This document shows positions 42,869-57,043 of a stretch of DNA of 64,000 nucleotides, piece by piece. The notes below the pieces were generated by a model. The model was not told where the DNA came from, did not search any database, and saw nothing but the letters and a program-made list of their open reading frames with translations. The stretch's first letter is position 1; the number at the start of each line of letters is the position of its first letter. The DNA comes from Mermis nigrescens (taxonomy: Eukaryota > Nematoda > Enoplea > Mermithida > Mermithidae), in contig JAVLUZ010000401.1 in NCBI GenBank assembly GCA_036768485.1, forward strand, positions 248,001-312,000, written 5' to 3'. The position numbers were made by a program, and so were the translations under genes.

Positions 42869-43187
42869 GAAAATGCTAACTGCTGGAAATGCGTTTTTCA
42901 ACGTTTTTCCGACATCCTATTTGAAAAAATTTGGTGCGGCACAAAATTTTGAGGGTACTGGAAGCTTCGAAAGCGAATTTAAAAAAATCTGGGTCTTCCG
43001 ACCCGCTCCTCTCTTCGCGCGACTGTATGTCAACGCATCAGAGGACTATGTATTTACATACCTCATTAATCTGAATCTCTTCACCGAACTTAATAAGCAT
43101 ATTTTCTTTTTCTGTTTCATGTACTCGTAGAAGTATACTACATCGACGCACACTATTATCTTCATTCTGTCAAGCAAAACAGTTCCA

Positions 43188-43316
43188 ATGCACGCTATTC
43201 GAAATCCAAGTCCACCCGATTCGGCAGATGAAGCTGACGATTACCAGTCGGATTGCATACCCACGACAACTTATAGCCAAAAATTTGTTTTGGAAACACT
43301 GATTTTGATTTTGAAA
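43188..43316 (+). CDS. SAAL1: SAAL1 exon 1 (start codon)
   Basis: The ATG at 43188 is followed by HAIRNPSPPDSADEADDYQS and DCIPTTTYSQKF, matching the conserved SAAL1 N-terminus. The exon ends after LILILK at GTAACA (43317), phase 0. Reading through this donor reaches a stop within about 20 codons, which supports splicing here. Confidence 0.85.
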
Positions 43317-46300
43317 GTAACATTCAAGTTGACTAGTCCGCTTTTCGTTCTCCGAATGTATAAATAAATACCGTTCCCTTAGTTTTTCCGATGCTAAAAG
43401 GAAATAAATGTGAACTTTACGATAATACACTAGTTGCTAAATTCCGTTTTTAGTAAGAACGACCCTGCACGCTTTGAATAAGTGAGTTATGGCGAATCAA
43501 TATGCACGTCTTATCAGGACATGTGAAAATTTATTGTTAGCTAACGTTATATATTACACGTAATAGCTCAAACTTTTCATTTGAAGGGTACGTAGCCAGT
43601 TTAACGTTGTAAAGTGTCAGTTTAAGTTTTAAAATCCTTCAAAAAATCAAATATTTCTGAAAGTATCGGCAGAAATTTTTAAAAGATAGCCCGAACTAGT
43701 TCGAAACCGACTAATAAGATCTAAAAATTCACATGAAAACCGCACGAAGATTGGCTGTAAATATACACAGGATTTATTCGCATTATGATTCTTAAAATAA
43801 TTGTTGGTGAATTTATGAATTACGAGTAGTTTTATTTGTATGTATTTGAAGACTAGCAAAGAAAAATGCTCCGATGTGACAAAAAGGATGAATATACTTG
43901 GAATTGCGGATTATCAAAGACATAAAAGGAGGGAACTAGAAAAAAGTCACCTATGCGCTCAAAAAATCATAATAATCTGCTAAAAATCAGATTTTTCTAA
44001 TCAACATAAAAATCTAAGTATATTTTGCGGCCTACAGAAGCTAGTTGTGGTCGCAAGTTGGCATAAGGGGTTTCAGGGGTTGCATCCCCAGAGATGAAAA
44101 ACTCCCCACTTACTATAGGCCCCCAGAATTCTCTTTGTAGTAACATTTTTAGCGACTTCACTCAATCAGACCCCCCAGAATTTTCTTTGCTGCCCATGTA
44201 CGGCTGTCGCCTCAGTTTGAGAAATAAATAACGCGATATTTCATTCCATAAACATCAAAATAATCAATCTTTTTAAAGAAAACGACAAATCATTCTGTTT
44301 ACTAACCTCAAGTGAATACAAGACCGAACGACCGCTTTTGCAAATGTATTGAAGTGCTGTAAAGCAGTAAACATGCGCAAGCAGGTTAGCACCAAAGAAT
44401 TTAGGACACACGGCGCATGAAGAATGAGCGAGATAATCGTGCAAATAAATGGAATAGTGCACAACGATAGAGCGGAAATTTCAATAGCTCATGTAAAATG
44501 CCGAAGCAGGAGGAAGTACCTACCTACATCATCTCATCATGCTAGCATAACACGTACAACTGCAGAGCCATAATAAACAGTATGATACGAATGTCATGAT
44601 TCACCTATTGAGCCTTTTAACTGAAAATTGATTAAATATTGTCATGAAAATGTGAGGCTAATCTCACGCTAAATCGGCTACTGTACACAGGCCAAGGTTT
44701 CCTTCCAAGCTCTTCGTTAAACACCAGTAAGAAGTATTTTGAGATGACGCCTTTTTTAAGGGCCGCAGAATATACTTCGATTTTTGTGTTGCTTAGATAA
44801 ATCTGGTTTTTAGCAGATTATTATATTTTGAGCGCATTAGTGAAATTTTCATAGTCCCTCCTTTTATGTCTTTAATAATCCGCAATTCCAAGTATATTCG
44901 TCCTTTTTGTTCCACCGGAGCATTTTCTTTGCTAGTACCCAACTTTTAATTAGCATAATTTGAGTAAATCAGTCAGTAAACACATACGGGAACATGCCAC
45001 GATAATGACAGCAGTCAAAGAACTCGGAAAACAATATTGTTTCAACATCTGCATTATATTTTTTAACATGATCACCTTGTACCTTATTGAAACGGATCAA
45101 ATGTTTTCAGCTTAAACTGTACGCAACTACTGGCTGTAAAAATGACTTACACTCGGATTCGTAACCCTGGCGTTACATGGAACATTTTGAAAAAAATTGA
45201 GCTTTTGCAACGGTTTAGAACTGAAATTAATTTTCAGTGTAAACTTAGCATAACTACAGGGTGAAAAGAAAGCATGCAGTCAGATTCGTAATCCTGACCT
45301 TATGGAACATGTTTTGAAAAAACTTACGTTTTGCAATGCTCTGGAAGTAAAATAAATTTGTAGTGTAAAATTTACACATTAACAATAATTGAATGGTATA
45401 AACTTTACATAACTACAGGGTATAGAGAAAAATAACAGTCAGATTCTGTGATCACGTCCAGACTCATAACCGGAGAAGTTGGCAGAGAAAAACAAGGCAG
45501 AAACACGTTAAAACCCCAATTTTTGGCTTTACACCTTTCGAAAAAGCTCATTATTGAAGTAAATCAGCATAATTTGTTGTGACATGTACCCCTTAGAAAG
45601 TACTTTATATTTTGTTTTTGACTTATCCTGACTTCTAAACGGAGAGAAAGTCGAACAAAAATGGGACAAAAATGTATTTAAGAATCTGAACCCAACTCAT
45701 ATTAATTGTAAATAAATTTGGTTTGGACCAGTATGTAGTATTTGAATCGTAGTACGTTTTTGTGTGAAAAATTTCTGTTCCACATTTGATCTGAGATATT
45801 GACCAATCAAAAAAGGGAAAAACGTGTTTTTTGCTACAATGTTACACCCTAATTTCAAACTTTATACCTCTGGAAATAACTCAATATTGAGTTTTTCGAA
45901 CGAGGTTTGTAGCGACGAGTGGCCCTTTGAAAGTACTTTATTTTTATTTTGTTCAACTTGTCCCGACTCAAAAGCTGAGAAGTTGGCGGAAAAATCTGAG
46001 ACAAAACCCATTCTTACGCAATCCACTAGAGGGTAAAGTTTAAACCCCTGGATCTAAGTCTGTATTTACTGTAAAAAAGTTTGCAGGTAAGCCCAGGATA
46101 GCCCTTGGGTCCTAGTACATTTCTATCAAGAAAAAATTTTCGGGAACTCATATCAGGAGTTGTTGGCAGATAAAAAGAAGTAAAAAATGCGACAAAAATC
46201 TGTATTTGCACCACGAGATTTTTACACTCCCCCTGGAGAAGTAATGCGAAATTCGGAAAACAAAAAATTTGCCATCTAGAGAATTTCTTCCTCTACACTT

Positions 46301-49300
46301 CTATACCATCAACTTGTATGAGGCACTCAAGCTGAGTTGTGTAAAAGCTGGGCGTTAAAACCGTCACATGTTTGTCTATGTTATAACGTTACTCCGAAAC
46401 TTAACACGCTAACTACAAAGTCGGTATTGAGTGTAAAGTAAAAAAGGAGCACATCCGGATTTTTTATTATCTATCTTTAAAAAAATCGCACCTCCCAAAA
46501 ATGTCCCAGTGTTGCTGTAGGGGACCCTCATAAATATATTATATGTACGCGCTAACGCACTACCTATGATTGTGTGCCTACTAATAAAAAAGTTTCCATC
46601 TAACAAATCTATATGGCGTTAATACATCAGGCTTTCGATTGAATGCTGGATTTCGTAGGGCCTCTGAAAATAAGTTCTATCCATTTATAATAATTTATCA
46701 GCTTTTCGACAAATTCCCGAATTTTGTGAAACTCCGAATTTTCTCTTATGCTGCAAGTGCATAAAACGTACTCACAATAAAACACCAGTTTTTGACAAAA
46801 CAAGCGCCAAAATCACAATGACTATTGAAATGTATTGACCGACTAAATTTGGTATCAAGTGAAGCTAAGAGTAGTTGATGCACTTGCGGTTTGGTGGTCT
46901 AGAACCTTAGGAAAGAAAAGAGAAATCTTATGGGGGAAATAAGTTGAAGTTGGTGTTAAAAATGGACATAAAGCGGTGCGGAATCGTTTTATAGAGTGCT
47001 CAAGTGATTACTAATTGTAAATCGATGTATTATTTCACTCCGATCTTTAATTATAATTCATTTATAATTATTTCTAATATATAATTGTGATTTTAATTTT
47101 TAAATTTTCATTTGAGTTATTCCTGATTTTTGAGCGATTTTTTAATGAATTTCTCGTAAATTGAACAATTATAATTATAGTATATTGTTAAATTGTATGT
47201 TCCCTTCGCTACATGATTTCAGCTTATCAAATCATTATTGGCTTGTTTGTGAGCGAGTATAAAATGTATGATGCGTACTTGGAAACGCTAAAACTCACCT
47301 GTTTTTTGTTCTTCTATTTTTCTTATTCAATTAGTCTAAATTTTTCTGTGAAGTTGTGCTGCATTGAAATGCCTCACCAAATGTATTTTTTAATTGTTCC
47401 AGGAAACTGAGCGCGAAATGCTGCAGGATAAACGTTTACACGATTCAACGCAAGAACTGGAATCTGATTTAGAGGAAGTTTTTTGTTCACTCTGGGACAT
47501 GTCTGCTAATAAGGTGCTCTACCATCCATTTTTTGAATTGTTTGTCGTCTTGTTTGCATCAATGACCTCGCATGCATGGGAATTTGACGTCAAACTGTGG
47601 CATTGAAGATAACAAATAATGAAACAGAATTTATCTGTAAGATATGTCTTAAAATGAGTGTGTTTTCCACCTTTTTTTACTTGTGAAGCTTCGTTTTAAA
47701 AGAAGGTTTGAAATCTAAATTTTCGCATATGACGTATGATACGGTTAGCTGATCGAGTAAATTTCATATAACATATCTTACAAGATGGACTTAACACCAA
47801 CAACGGCATTCTGATCCATTACATTCCTTATTCGCAGACGCAGTGAAATTCAAAATTTAAAATTTAAATCTGAAAAATTTAAGGGCACAAGCTAATACGA
47901 TGTACCATAAGCTAGTTCAGAATGTAATGGAACGTCCATACCCACGACTTTAGGTTTACTAAACTGCAATTAAGAAAGCAAGCATATGATTTAGTTGTTC
48001 TTAAAACTAGTGATCTTATTTTTGGCAACAAATTGTATTTATTTCTCTTAATTTATAATTCGAAATGTCTTTCCTAAACCACACTGTGTGATCTTGTACC
48101 TTTCAAAATGTACATAATATATACATTCAACTTATATTCTTGTTTGATCTTTCTCTTCATCAAATTAATGTGTCTTATAGTAATGAACAAATGAAGCCAT
48201 TATTGATGGCGTGTCCTTACGCATTCTGAAGTTCTTCTGGAGGGTAACAGGCTCCAAGAGAAGATGACTTATTTATTTACATAAGGTGTAAGTTTCCGAA
48301 AATTTCCTGAAAATTCGTATAAAATGTGCTTTTTAAGCGATTTTAGCTATCTATTTGCGCAAAATGCCAAATTTTCGGCGCTTCGCGTCGAAAATTTATA
48401 TAGATACTTTTTATTTTATACTTTATTTCATATAGGTACTCATGTTTCAAATATTCTGTTCAATTTGTTTGACTTTTTTGATTTTTTTTCAAGTTTTTTA
48501 AATGTTTTTATGCTCTAGAAGATGAGGTATGTATCATCAGAAGCGCCGGAAAACGTTTTTGATGCATACCCACTATTTTCAAGCCCAAAAGAGGCAGCGT
48601 AAAATTTCACCTCCCCCCTCCTCCTGAATTCTCATGCTGTACATGTCTGATTTTGAATAATTATTATTTTCATTTCGCATTAATCCCAACAGTTCCATCA
48701 GTATTACCGTCACAACAGTCCCACCGTCCTGTAGTCCAAACAATTGTACTATCATGTTACCATGAAAGTAACAAATGCACGCAGCGTCAATAGGTGGATT
48801 CATGCTCATAACATTTTTATGTATATGTAGGTATACTCGTATGTATCTAACTTCATGTATATATCTAACCGTTAAAGTCCTAGACATATTTTTTCAATAT
48901 ACCTCTCGTATTATGCTGAAGATAATATCTATTTACACATATGTTGGAATGATAGAAAATTTTTTTGTGTAATAAATCGATCATATCGTATCGTTTTTAC
49001 AGGCTGTTTCCAAATTTATCTTCGATCATAACTACATTGATCTCTTTATGAGTGCTGTGCAGGATACAAGCAAGCCAAGATTTGCCGTAAGTATCATACA
49101 TTGTACACGTTGGACATGAAAAATATGTACAAACGAGTTCGTAATGAATGAGTTTCTTGTACTGTTCGTCTTCTTTTTCAATGAATGAAAGCTAAGATAT
49201 TCCTTACTCTAAAGGAAATAATGATGGGCATAGCGGCTAATGTGCTCTGCGTACCAGAAATCGCGAATAAATTGGCCTCGTGTCATGAATTTTGGTAAGC

Positions 49301-52300
49301 ACATATGTATAACCATAGATGCACAAGCTTGGCCGATCTAAGGGTTCAGCCTGTCTTGGGGTCAAAAATTGAGATTTTTTGGGCTAAAATGACCTCAAAA
49401 CGGGAGTAAGCGCTCAAATAGTGATAAAACTACGTTATTGCCAGTTTCTAGTCAATTTAAAGTTAAAAGACAATTTTCAATTTTCATCCATTTTTGGCCT
49501 TCATTTCGCCTCATTTTCCCCAGAAAATTTCCCGTTTTTTCATTCTGGGGGTTTGACCCCCAACTTCAACCTCCCCCCGTGCATGTCTGCTTATAAGTAA
49601 CATATGTATGCTAATATATCGGCAAATTTTTGTTTACTTTTGAATTTTAAATGTGATTCCTTTATTTAGTGCTCTTATTGAATGATTCAGACAGAATAGA
49701 ATATGTCGAGCGAGATTGCTTTCATCGTGTTAAAATTACTTAAACATTGTTCCGACTTTTTTTCGATTCTCTGCACAATTTATTCGCATTGCTAAACTCA
49801 AAAAAATTCGTAAAATTTACTGTTGTTGTGACTTACGGTAAGAAAAAGTTTTATGTTCACAGACATACATGTAACCGGGGGATAGGGGAACCCCCCAACC
49901 AAAGTCGGACGTCCCCCATACTCCCAAAGCCAGAAAATTTTTGACCCCCCCCCCCGCTTTCTGGAAAAAAATGAATTTTTTGGCCGTTTTTAGGCGTTAT
50001 TTGGCCAAAAATTGGAGGTCATTTACCCCCCTCCCCCTAAAAATGGCCGGGACTCCCCAAATTTCAAACCGTTACGTGTATGTTCACAGATACGCCTAAA
50101 CTTCTATTCAAGGAGAAAATAATATTTTTTTCAAGGTTTCTCCTCGGATTGAATTTTCATTTTGATAAAAACTGCTATTATTCAAAACATCTTCATTTGA
50201 TAGGTGTGTAATCTATGTTAGAAATTTTCAATCAGTACTTTTGTAATTTAAGCAATTTCGTGTTGAACGCATGCTCTTTCCGCGACTCTGCAACTTTACG
50301 TGAGGTATTTAGGTAAGAAAAAGGTGCTCTTGTCAAATTTGCATAGTCTACAAACACACAAGGGCATAGGGAGGGGTGGGAGGGGTTAGAGTCCCTCCCT
50401 CAGATTTTGAAAAGCCAGGTACTGTTAGGCGATTTTGGTGAAACATCAGTTACTGCTAGGAAAATTTTGATTTCAAGTCAAAAAGTACTGCTCTATTAAT
50501 CAAAAGTTCAGTCGACCTGGTCAGTTTATAGCAAAAGTATTAATTTTTGCATTATATTATAATTTTGTGGATTGTTTGCCACATGATAGTGAATTATCCA
50601 CTTAATAACATTGCTTAAAATGAGCAATTTTTTGATCTGAAATGACTCTTCTCAAAATCCCCCCCCCTCTGGCCATCCCTACAGGCACGTAGCTGGCCGT
50701 CCTATTTAGGGAGGACCAACACCAATTTTGGGGGACCAAGCCCAAAAATGCCAAAAATAGCACTAAGTAACGTTTAAAAAGTCATATTTTTCCGATTTTT
50801 CTGAATTTTGGGGGTCCGAACCCCCCCCCATCCCCCAGAGATACGTGCCTGCATCCCTACCTATGTCTACAAAATAGTTACTCTTCGGCGCTTTTTTTCA
50901 GATGTCTTCACGCTTTTATAGACAACGATGCTTGGACATCTGAACCATTATCATCGCGATTCATTGAGCTGCATGTTTTCGATGAAATTTTTTTCATTAT
51001 AAAGCAAAGTGCAAGAAGTAAGACAAAACAAACTAAAGCCTGTTCAAACGCTCTTTTGCCAATTGTGAAATATTTCTTCTCTCGGCTTATCATAAGCCGT
51101 TCCATTTTTATTCTTATTTTTGCTAGTATAATTTGATTATTTATTCCTTTAATCGCAATTTTTTGTTATTTAACCCGTACGTCCATAACTTTCGCCTTTT
51201 TATTCTTCGATTTTAATACTAACTCTACTAAATCATTTGCAGTAATTTTTTTATAATCTAACGTTTTTGCTTTTTTCGCGTAGTTTTTGATTGAAATGAA
51301 AATTTTAGCCGACTTAGTCATAAGCGCTCTTGCTCTTGTTGATTCACTGTTGGAAAAACGCGAAGAAATTATCGAACATTTTCTAGTACAATATGCAAGT
51401 GATGCCGAATTATTGCTAGAAGTTTTGACTTACGACCAAAGCGATCATTTTGACGAATATTGTCGCAAAAGTTATCACGTTCTTAGCTCGATACATTGCT
51501 TGAGTTCTTGTGAACAAGGGATACGCATCTTCGGTAATGTGATATTTTTAATCTGCGAATGCAATAAAATCATTTGAGATTCCTCCTTGGGTATAACGCT
51601 CATATTTATGAGTGCATGACTAGATGTCTACACGTTGCTTCGGTATTCTAAGCCTGTTCAGTGAGAGAATGGAAAATTTGCTGAAGAAAGTTAGACAAAG
51701 TTGAGGGCAAATAATGTCAAAAGTCAAATTAGTATAGAAGCGATTAAATTCGTTCTCAAATTGTGAATTAAGTTATTTTACTCTTTTAACGCAAAGCTAT
51801 TTTGGTTTAATAAAGCACTCGGCATCATTAATATGTGTCAACAATAAGACTCTTCAAAACAAGCGTAAGCCTAGTCTTATGGAACTCATCTTTCAGGATA
51901 TTTTGCTAACAATGTTGCATCAAATATTTTCATTGCCAACATTTTTCTGCGCTATATTCTTAGCTCAGACAGATTTCACCGTATGATATGTTAACTATGA
52001 TCGTTTCTGAATTCATAATCTAAGTCGAGGTTGCTTTAATTAATCGATTGAGTTGAAGAATATATACAGGCTGGCTGGCCATGCATGTAACGGCTCGAAA
52101 TTTTTTTTGGGGGGTTCCGGCCACACCTGGGTGTGGGGGGCTTGGGGGTATGCACTCCCCGAGAAACCAAAATACTCCCTCCCAGAATTCAATTCTTGAA
52201 ATTTTTTTGTCTTTTTCACAATTTTTTGATGTTAATGCATAGTGCTCGATGAGAAACGTTGAAAAATGGTATTTTTTCGCCATACCACCATTTTAAGGCC

Positions 52301-55300
52301 ATTTTTTGGCCTTTGAAAAGTCTTGCATCCCCCCATAATTTTGGTGCCGCCGCCCACCTACTGTCCCGGCCATTTTTAGGGGGGCTGGAGTAAATGACCT
52401 CCAATTTTTACCAAAAACGGCCAAAAAACGCCTACAAACGACTATAATTTTTTGTTAATCGGGTTTGTCAAAACTTTTCTGGCTTTGAGGGGATGAGGGG
52501 GAGCGTCCGACTTTGGGTGGGAGAACCCCCATCCCCCCTGTTACATGTATGAGGCTGGCTCAAAAAAAAGAATGACATATTGGTCGTTATAACTTCTCCA
52601 AGACTAGATCAAATTAAACGCGGTTCGGTTTGTTGAAGAGCCTATTTCTTCTGTAAGAATGTGGTAAAGTTTTATTTATGGTTATTGAGCTGCTGATGGT
52701 CTACACTAAATTAAGCACAATTCGTTTTTGAAGTCATGGAAGAATCTGCCAGGAGCATTCATTTGTAGCCCCGTAACTTCACAGTATTTAAAGGCAGCTC
52801 AATACAACTTATTTTATTCTAAAGTCCTTTTAATTGTGAACGACTCACGTAATTCGCTTTGCAGTAGCTTTTAGGTTGCTACAAAATTGCACGTTTTAGC
52901 AATTGCTAGCGAATTAAAAAGGTTAATCTACCCGTATGAATGCATCCACCCATCATAAGGGTGCTGTTCCGCACTGACAAAGTTAATGAAAATAAAAATG
53001 AACGGAATATTGAATAGAAATTCTTGGTTTCATATAAAACAAAGCGCGTCTAATTATCTTTTTGTTGAAATTACACTCGTGTACAAATAGCTTGTCTTAC
53101 GCGGAAAATCTACAAAAAAGCTGAAAAAATAACTTATGCCTAATTCAGTGTGAACTGAAAGCAGCTGAACCAGCATGACTGAAACTTCACGTCGTTGTTG
53201 CAGATATAACAGGCTCTTATAAAAAGCAAACGGCACTTAATTTGGTCAAATATCGGAGAAGTTATAGGGACCGTACAAGAGCATGGTGGTTGGGTTGAGA
53301 GGGAGGTATTACTCCCCCTATGCTCTGAAAAACTGATAGCTATACAGCCATTTTGGCCGAAAAAGCACTGCTATATATCCTTATTGAGCTCAGAAAATTA
53401 GCTATACAGTCTGTTTGGACTCAAAAACTAGCTATGTATATAGCCTTTTTTGGACTCAGAAACACATCGTCTGAGCTCATAAATGCTATATAGTTTTATT
53501 TTCTGAGTTTCAAAAGGATGTATGGCTATTTCGTTGACTCCAAAAAAGGACTAAATAGCTATTTTTAGTCCAAAAAGGTTATATAGCTATATTCGTGATT
53601 CCAAAAAGGCTGTATAGCTAATTTTCTGGGCGCAAAAAAGGCTATAAAGACTGGTTATATGAGCGTTTTTACGAAACACTTAGCTATCAACCAATTTTTG
53701 GCTTTCACCCTCTCTGAAAGTTTGACCTTGCACACCTATGCTAGGGACAAATATGTCATTCTTTTGTTTAGCCAACCTCTTTGTACATATCTTTGTCGAC
53801 ATTGTTATGCGAAAAATAACATCCAATATTATCTATTCGGTACATCTTATTTTTACAGTGTATCCTTTACTTAGATTTTTATTCGCTTATACATAGGTAT
53901 GCTTTGTTCCTTATAGTGGAGAAAGTCACTGGTACATACACATTTACACAAAAATGTGAATGCATATTTTAAAATCGAGATTCTTGTCAAAAAAAATTTT
54001 ATGTTTTGTATTTACTTTGAGCAGAAGATGCATAAAAAGCTAAATGATGTGCATTCACTATAAAACAAATGAAAGAGGTTATTTTCTTTCTTGAAACATC
54101 AGATGCATGTATGTATTTTTTGCTTTGTACTAATCTCTGATAAACTTTTGTATCATAGTGTTTTAATGCAAATTATAGAAAGTCTTATTATAGGCGAAAA
54201 ATTAGGAAAATTGTCAGCCTGATAGAATTAAAAGGGTAAAATATACTCGCGACATTCTGTTTTGGTGCTCTCTTCGGATTTACCTTACATGTTACTAAGA
54301 AATAATTTCAGTCTACGTCGAAGCTAGGAATCTCTATCCTGGAAATGTTCGAAGTTCGAGATATTAAATCTAAATGGAATAAATGTTCCGTGCGAGGTTT
54401 TACATATATATACATAAAAATGAGTACATTATTTCTTTTCACTATATTCTTTCATTCGCTTTTTATAATTTTCTGATCTTTGATCCCATTGTGCACTGCA
54501 ATTTTCGAACCGATTCCTTTTTAGAAAAAATTGATGGAAAGGCAGCAGATAGTATTATTCTCTTCCTACAAGCAGTCCTGCGGGTGAAAGGCGCACAAGG
54601 CTGTGATGCGACGGATTCGTATACTGAAACATCACATCTTAGATGTTGTCTTCAGTATTGTCAATCTCTTACGGACTGGTTTACCGAAAATGAAATCGCC
54701 TTTGGTTAGCTTTTCCTAATTTTAGTCGCATTGTTCCAGCCAGTGTTCTTAACCACTTACTGAAACTCTTCTTGACAAAGGAGTTTTTGTATCTTGAAGC
54801 AAACCGACTGCACTCATTACCACTCAGGTTGCGATAACAAAGTGATATGCTTCTGTATGGGTTGTGTTCACACATGGGCGTGGGGCAGATTACTGTAGAC
54901 CCCATAATTCTATTTTTAGTATTATTTTTGGCGATATACCTTATCCTGACCCATTTTGGTGTTGCCCATGTATGGTTGTATGTGTGCATTTTAACAAAGC
55001 AATAAACTCACTCCGGATTTTTATTGTCTAATAAGGTAGAAAATTGCTTTCGGAATTCAACACAGTGGCATCTCAGTCATTTATCTTTAATTCTATAGCT
55101 TGCGAGACATTTTAAGTCTGTATTTTTTTTAATCACATGTATTTATATATTTATCGCTGTACATGCCTCCTCAAGTCCATATACGCAAATGACTGACACG
55201 TCTTGGCATATTCGTACGTATATATCTCTCAAATGTTAACATTTTGGACGATAAACATATGAAAAGGAAAAAATGTGTGAAAACTTATTTTAGTGACTTT

Positions 55301-56889
55301 TTAATACGCTTTCAAATTTTTTAACTTCAGGGCAGTGATCGGACCGAGGCCTCGGCCTCGGCAAGCCTCGGCGTTTTTTGGAGCCTCGGCCTCGGCGCCG
55401 AGGGCGAAGCTGAAAAGTGCCGAGGCGCCGAGGGTTAAAATCAAATTTAAATAAGTTTAATATATCAGTTAAATATTAACTATTTAGAATGCATCTGCAG
55501 TACACAGGCTGTTTCTTACCTATTGGCTTTTCTTATGGTTTTAGGCGCGTACCCAGTTACACCAAGTTACATACAGCAAAGTGCCAATTGATATTCATAT
55601 GATGACTAACTTTTATTTCTCATGCTCGCTACATGGATCGGAAAGTACAGTGCAGAGAAAATAATCGTAATATTAAACACTTTATCTAAGTAAAATAAAT
55701 GTTTATATGTTTATTGTTGTTAGCCAGAATTCTGATTTTAATCTGATGAAGCAGATAATTCATCATCAAAATCCAGATCATCTGAATCAGAGTTAGCCTC
55801 ATCCATTTCGCCTTGTTGTGCTATCGCATCATCGTCGTCGTCATCGTTTATCAGATTCTTTAAAGTCACACTATTATAACCAATTGCTTTGAGATTATGC
55901 TTTACAAAAAGGAGTTTTTGAACATTTGTCTGTCATTCATTCACCACAGCTTTTCTTTTCTTCCACCGCATTGTCATGAATTATTTTTTATTTTAGAGGT
56001 TTTGTGTATCAGTATAACTGATTAAGTATCCTACCGACCTTCCTGCATAGCACATAGTTCCTATTTTAACCCTAACGTAGAGCTCAAGCTCGCATACAGG
56101 GGGATTGGGGGAAAGTGCCCCTTTCGAAATAAAATGTGAGAATAATCGCGAAAGACTTTTCGCGCTTCGCGTTGAATTTCACAATGATAATTTGTACAAC
56201 CAAAAGCGTCTTTTTGCTACATGGATCGGAAAGTACAGTCGCTACATGCAGAGGCGCATTTAAGGGGGGCGGCCGCTCCCCATTGGCCAAAATATTTGGC
56301 GAGATAAAGAATGGATATGCAATTTGCAATGATTTTTAGTCCTCAGTGACCATAATTTTTCAAATTTTTCCGGCGCTGCGCGCCTGATGATACCTATTAA
56401 TGACATTTATTTACTTTCTTGGCGACGTGGGCCCGGTTTCACCATAAGTTTACGACTCCTAAGAGTCCTACGACTTCCATTTTACGGAAAAATCGGGTTT
56501 CACCATCTTTTTACGAGTTATGAATTACGACTACGAGTTATGAGTAACGAGCAACGGGTTAAGAGTCCGTATTACGAGGGTTTCACCAGGATTTCCGTAG
56601 GACTCATAAAAACTCATTTTTTACGAGTACTTTTTGGACCTTTTTACGAGTACTCGTAATAAAATGTATATCTTTCCTGTTGCGTATGACATTCTTCGTT
56701 AGTCATTTTCTCAGTTTTAAACAGCATAATTATGTAATTAATTGCAGATTTTATGCCGCTCCATAGAAAAACATAGAAAGTGTTAAGAAATGTTTGGGAT
56801 TTAGTCAACAAGAATTAATAAGCTTCTCAGAAAATTCATAAGTTTAAATAAGAACGAAAATAATAATATTAGTAATAATATTAATGACG

Positions 56890-56922
<33 letters not shown>

Positions 56923-57012
56923 TAATAATAAGAATATTACTTGTACTAATAATAATAATGATTATTATAATTATAATACTAATACTAATACTAATAATAA
57001 TAATAATAATAA

Positions 57013-57043
<31 letters not shown>

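Noticed and set aside
49671..49740. Open stretch starting VLLLNDSD, tempting as a SAAL1 exon because human has QVLLHCLYDSD.
   Set aside because: The frame cannot be reached from exon 4 (two carry-over bases) without an immediate stop. Exon 50253-50312 fits the phase and aligns better.
54311..54357. Possible SAAL1 exon after TTTCAG (VYVEARNLYPG).
   Set aside because: A stop follows with no usable donor, and exons 7, 8 and 9 already join in phase without it.
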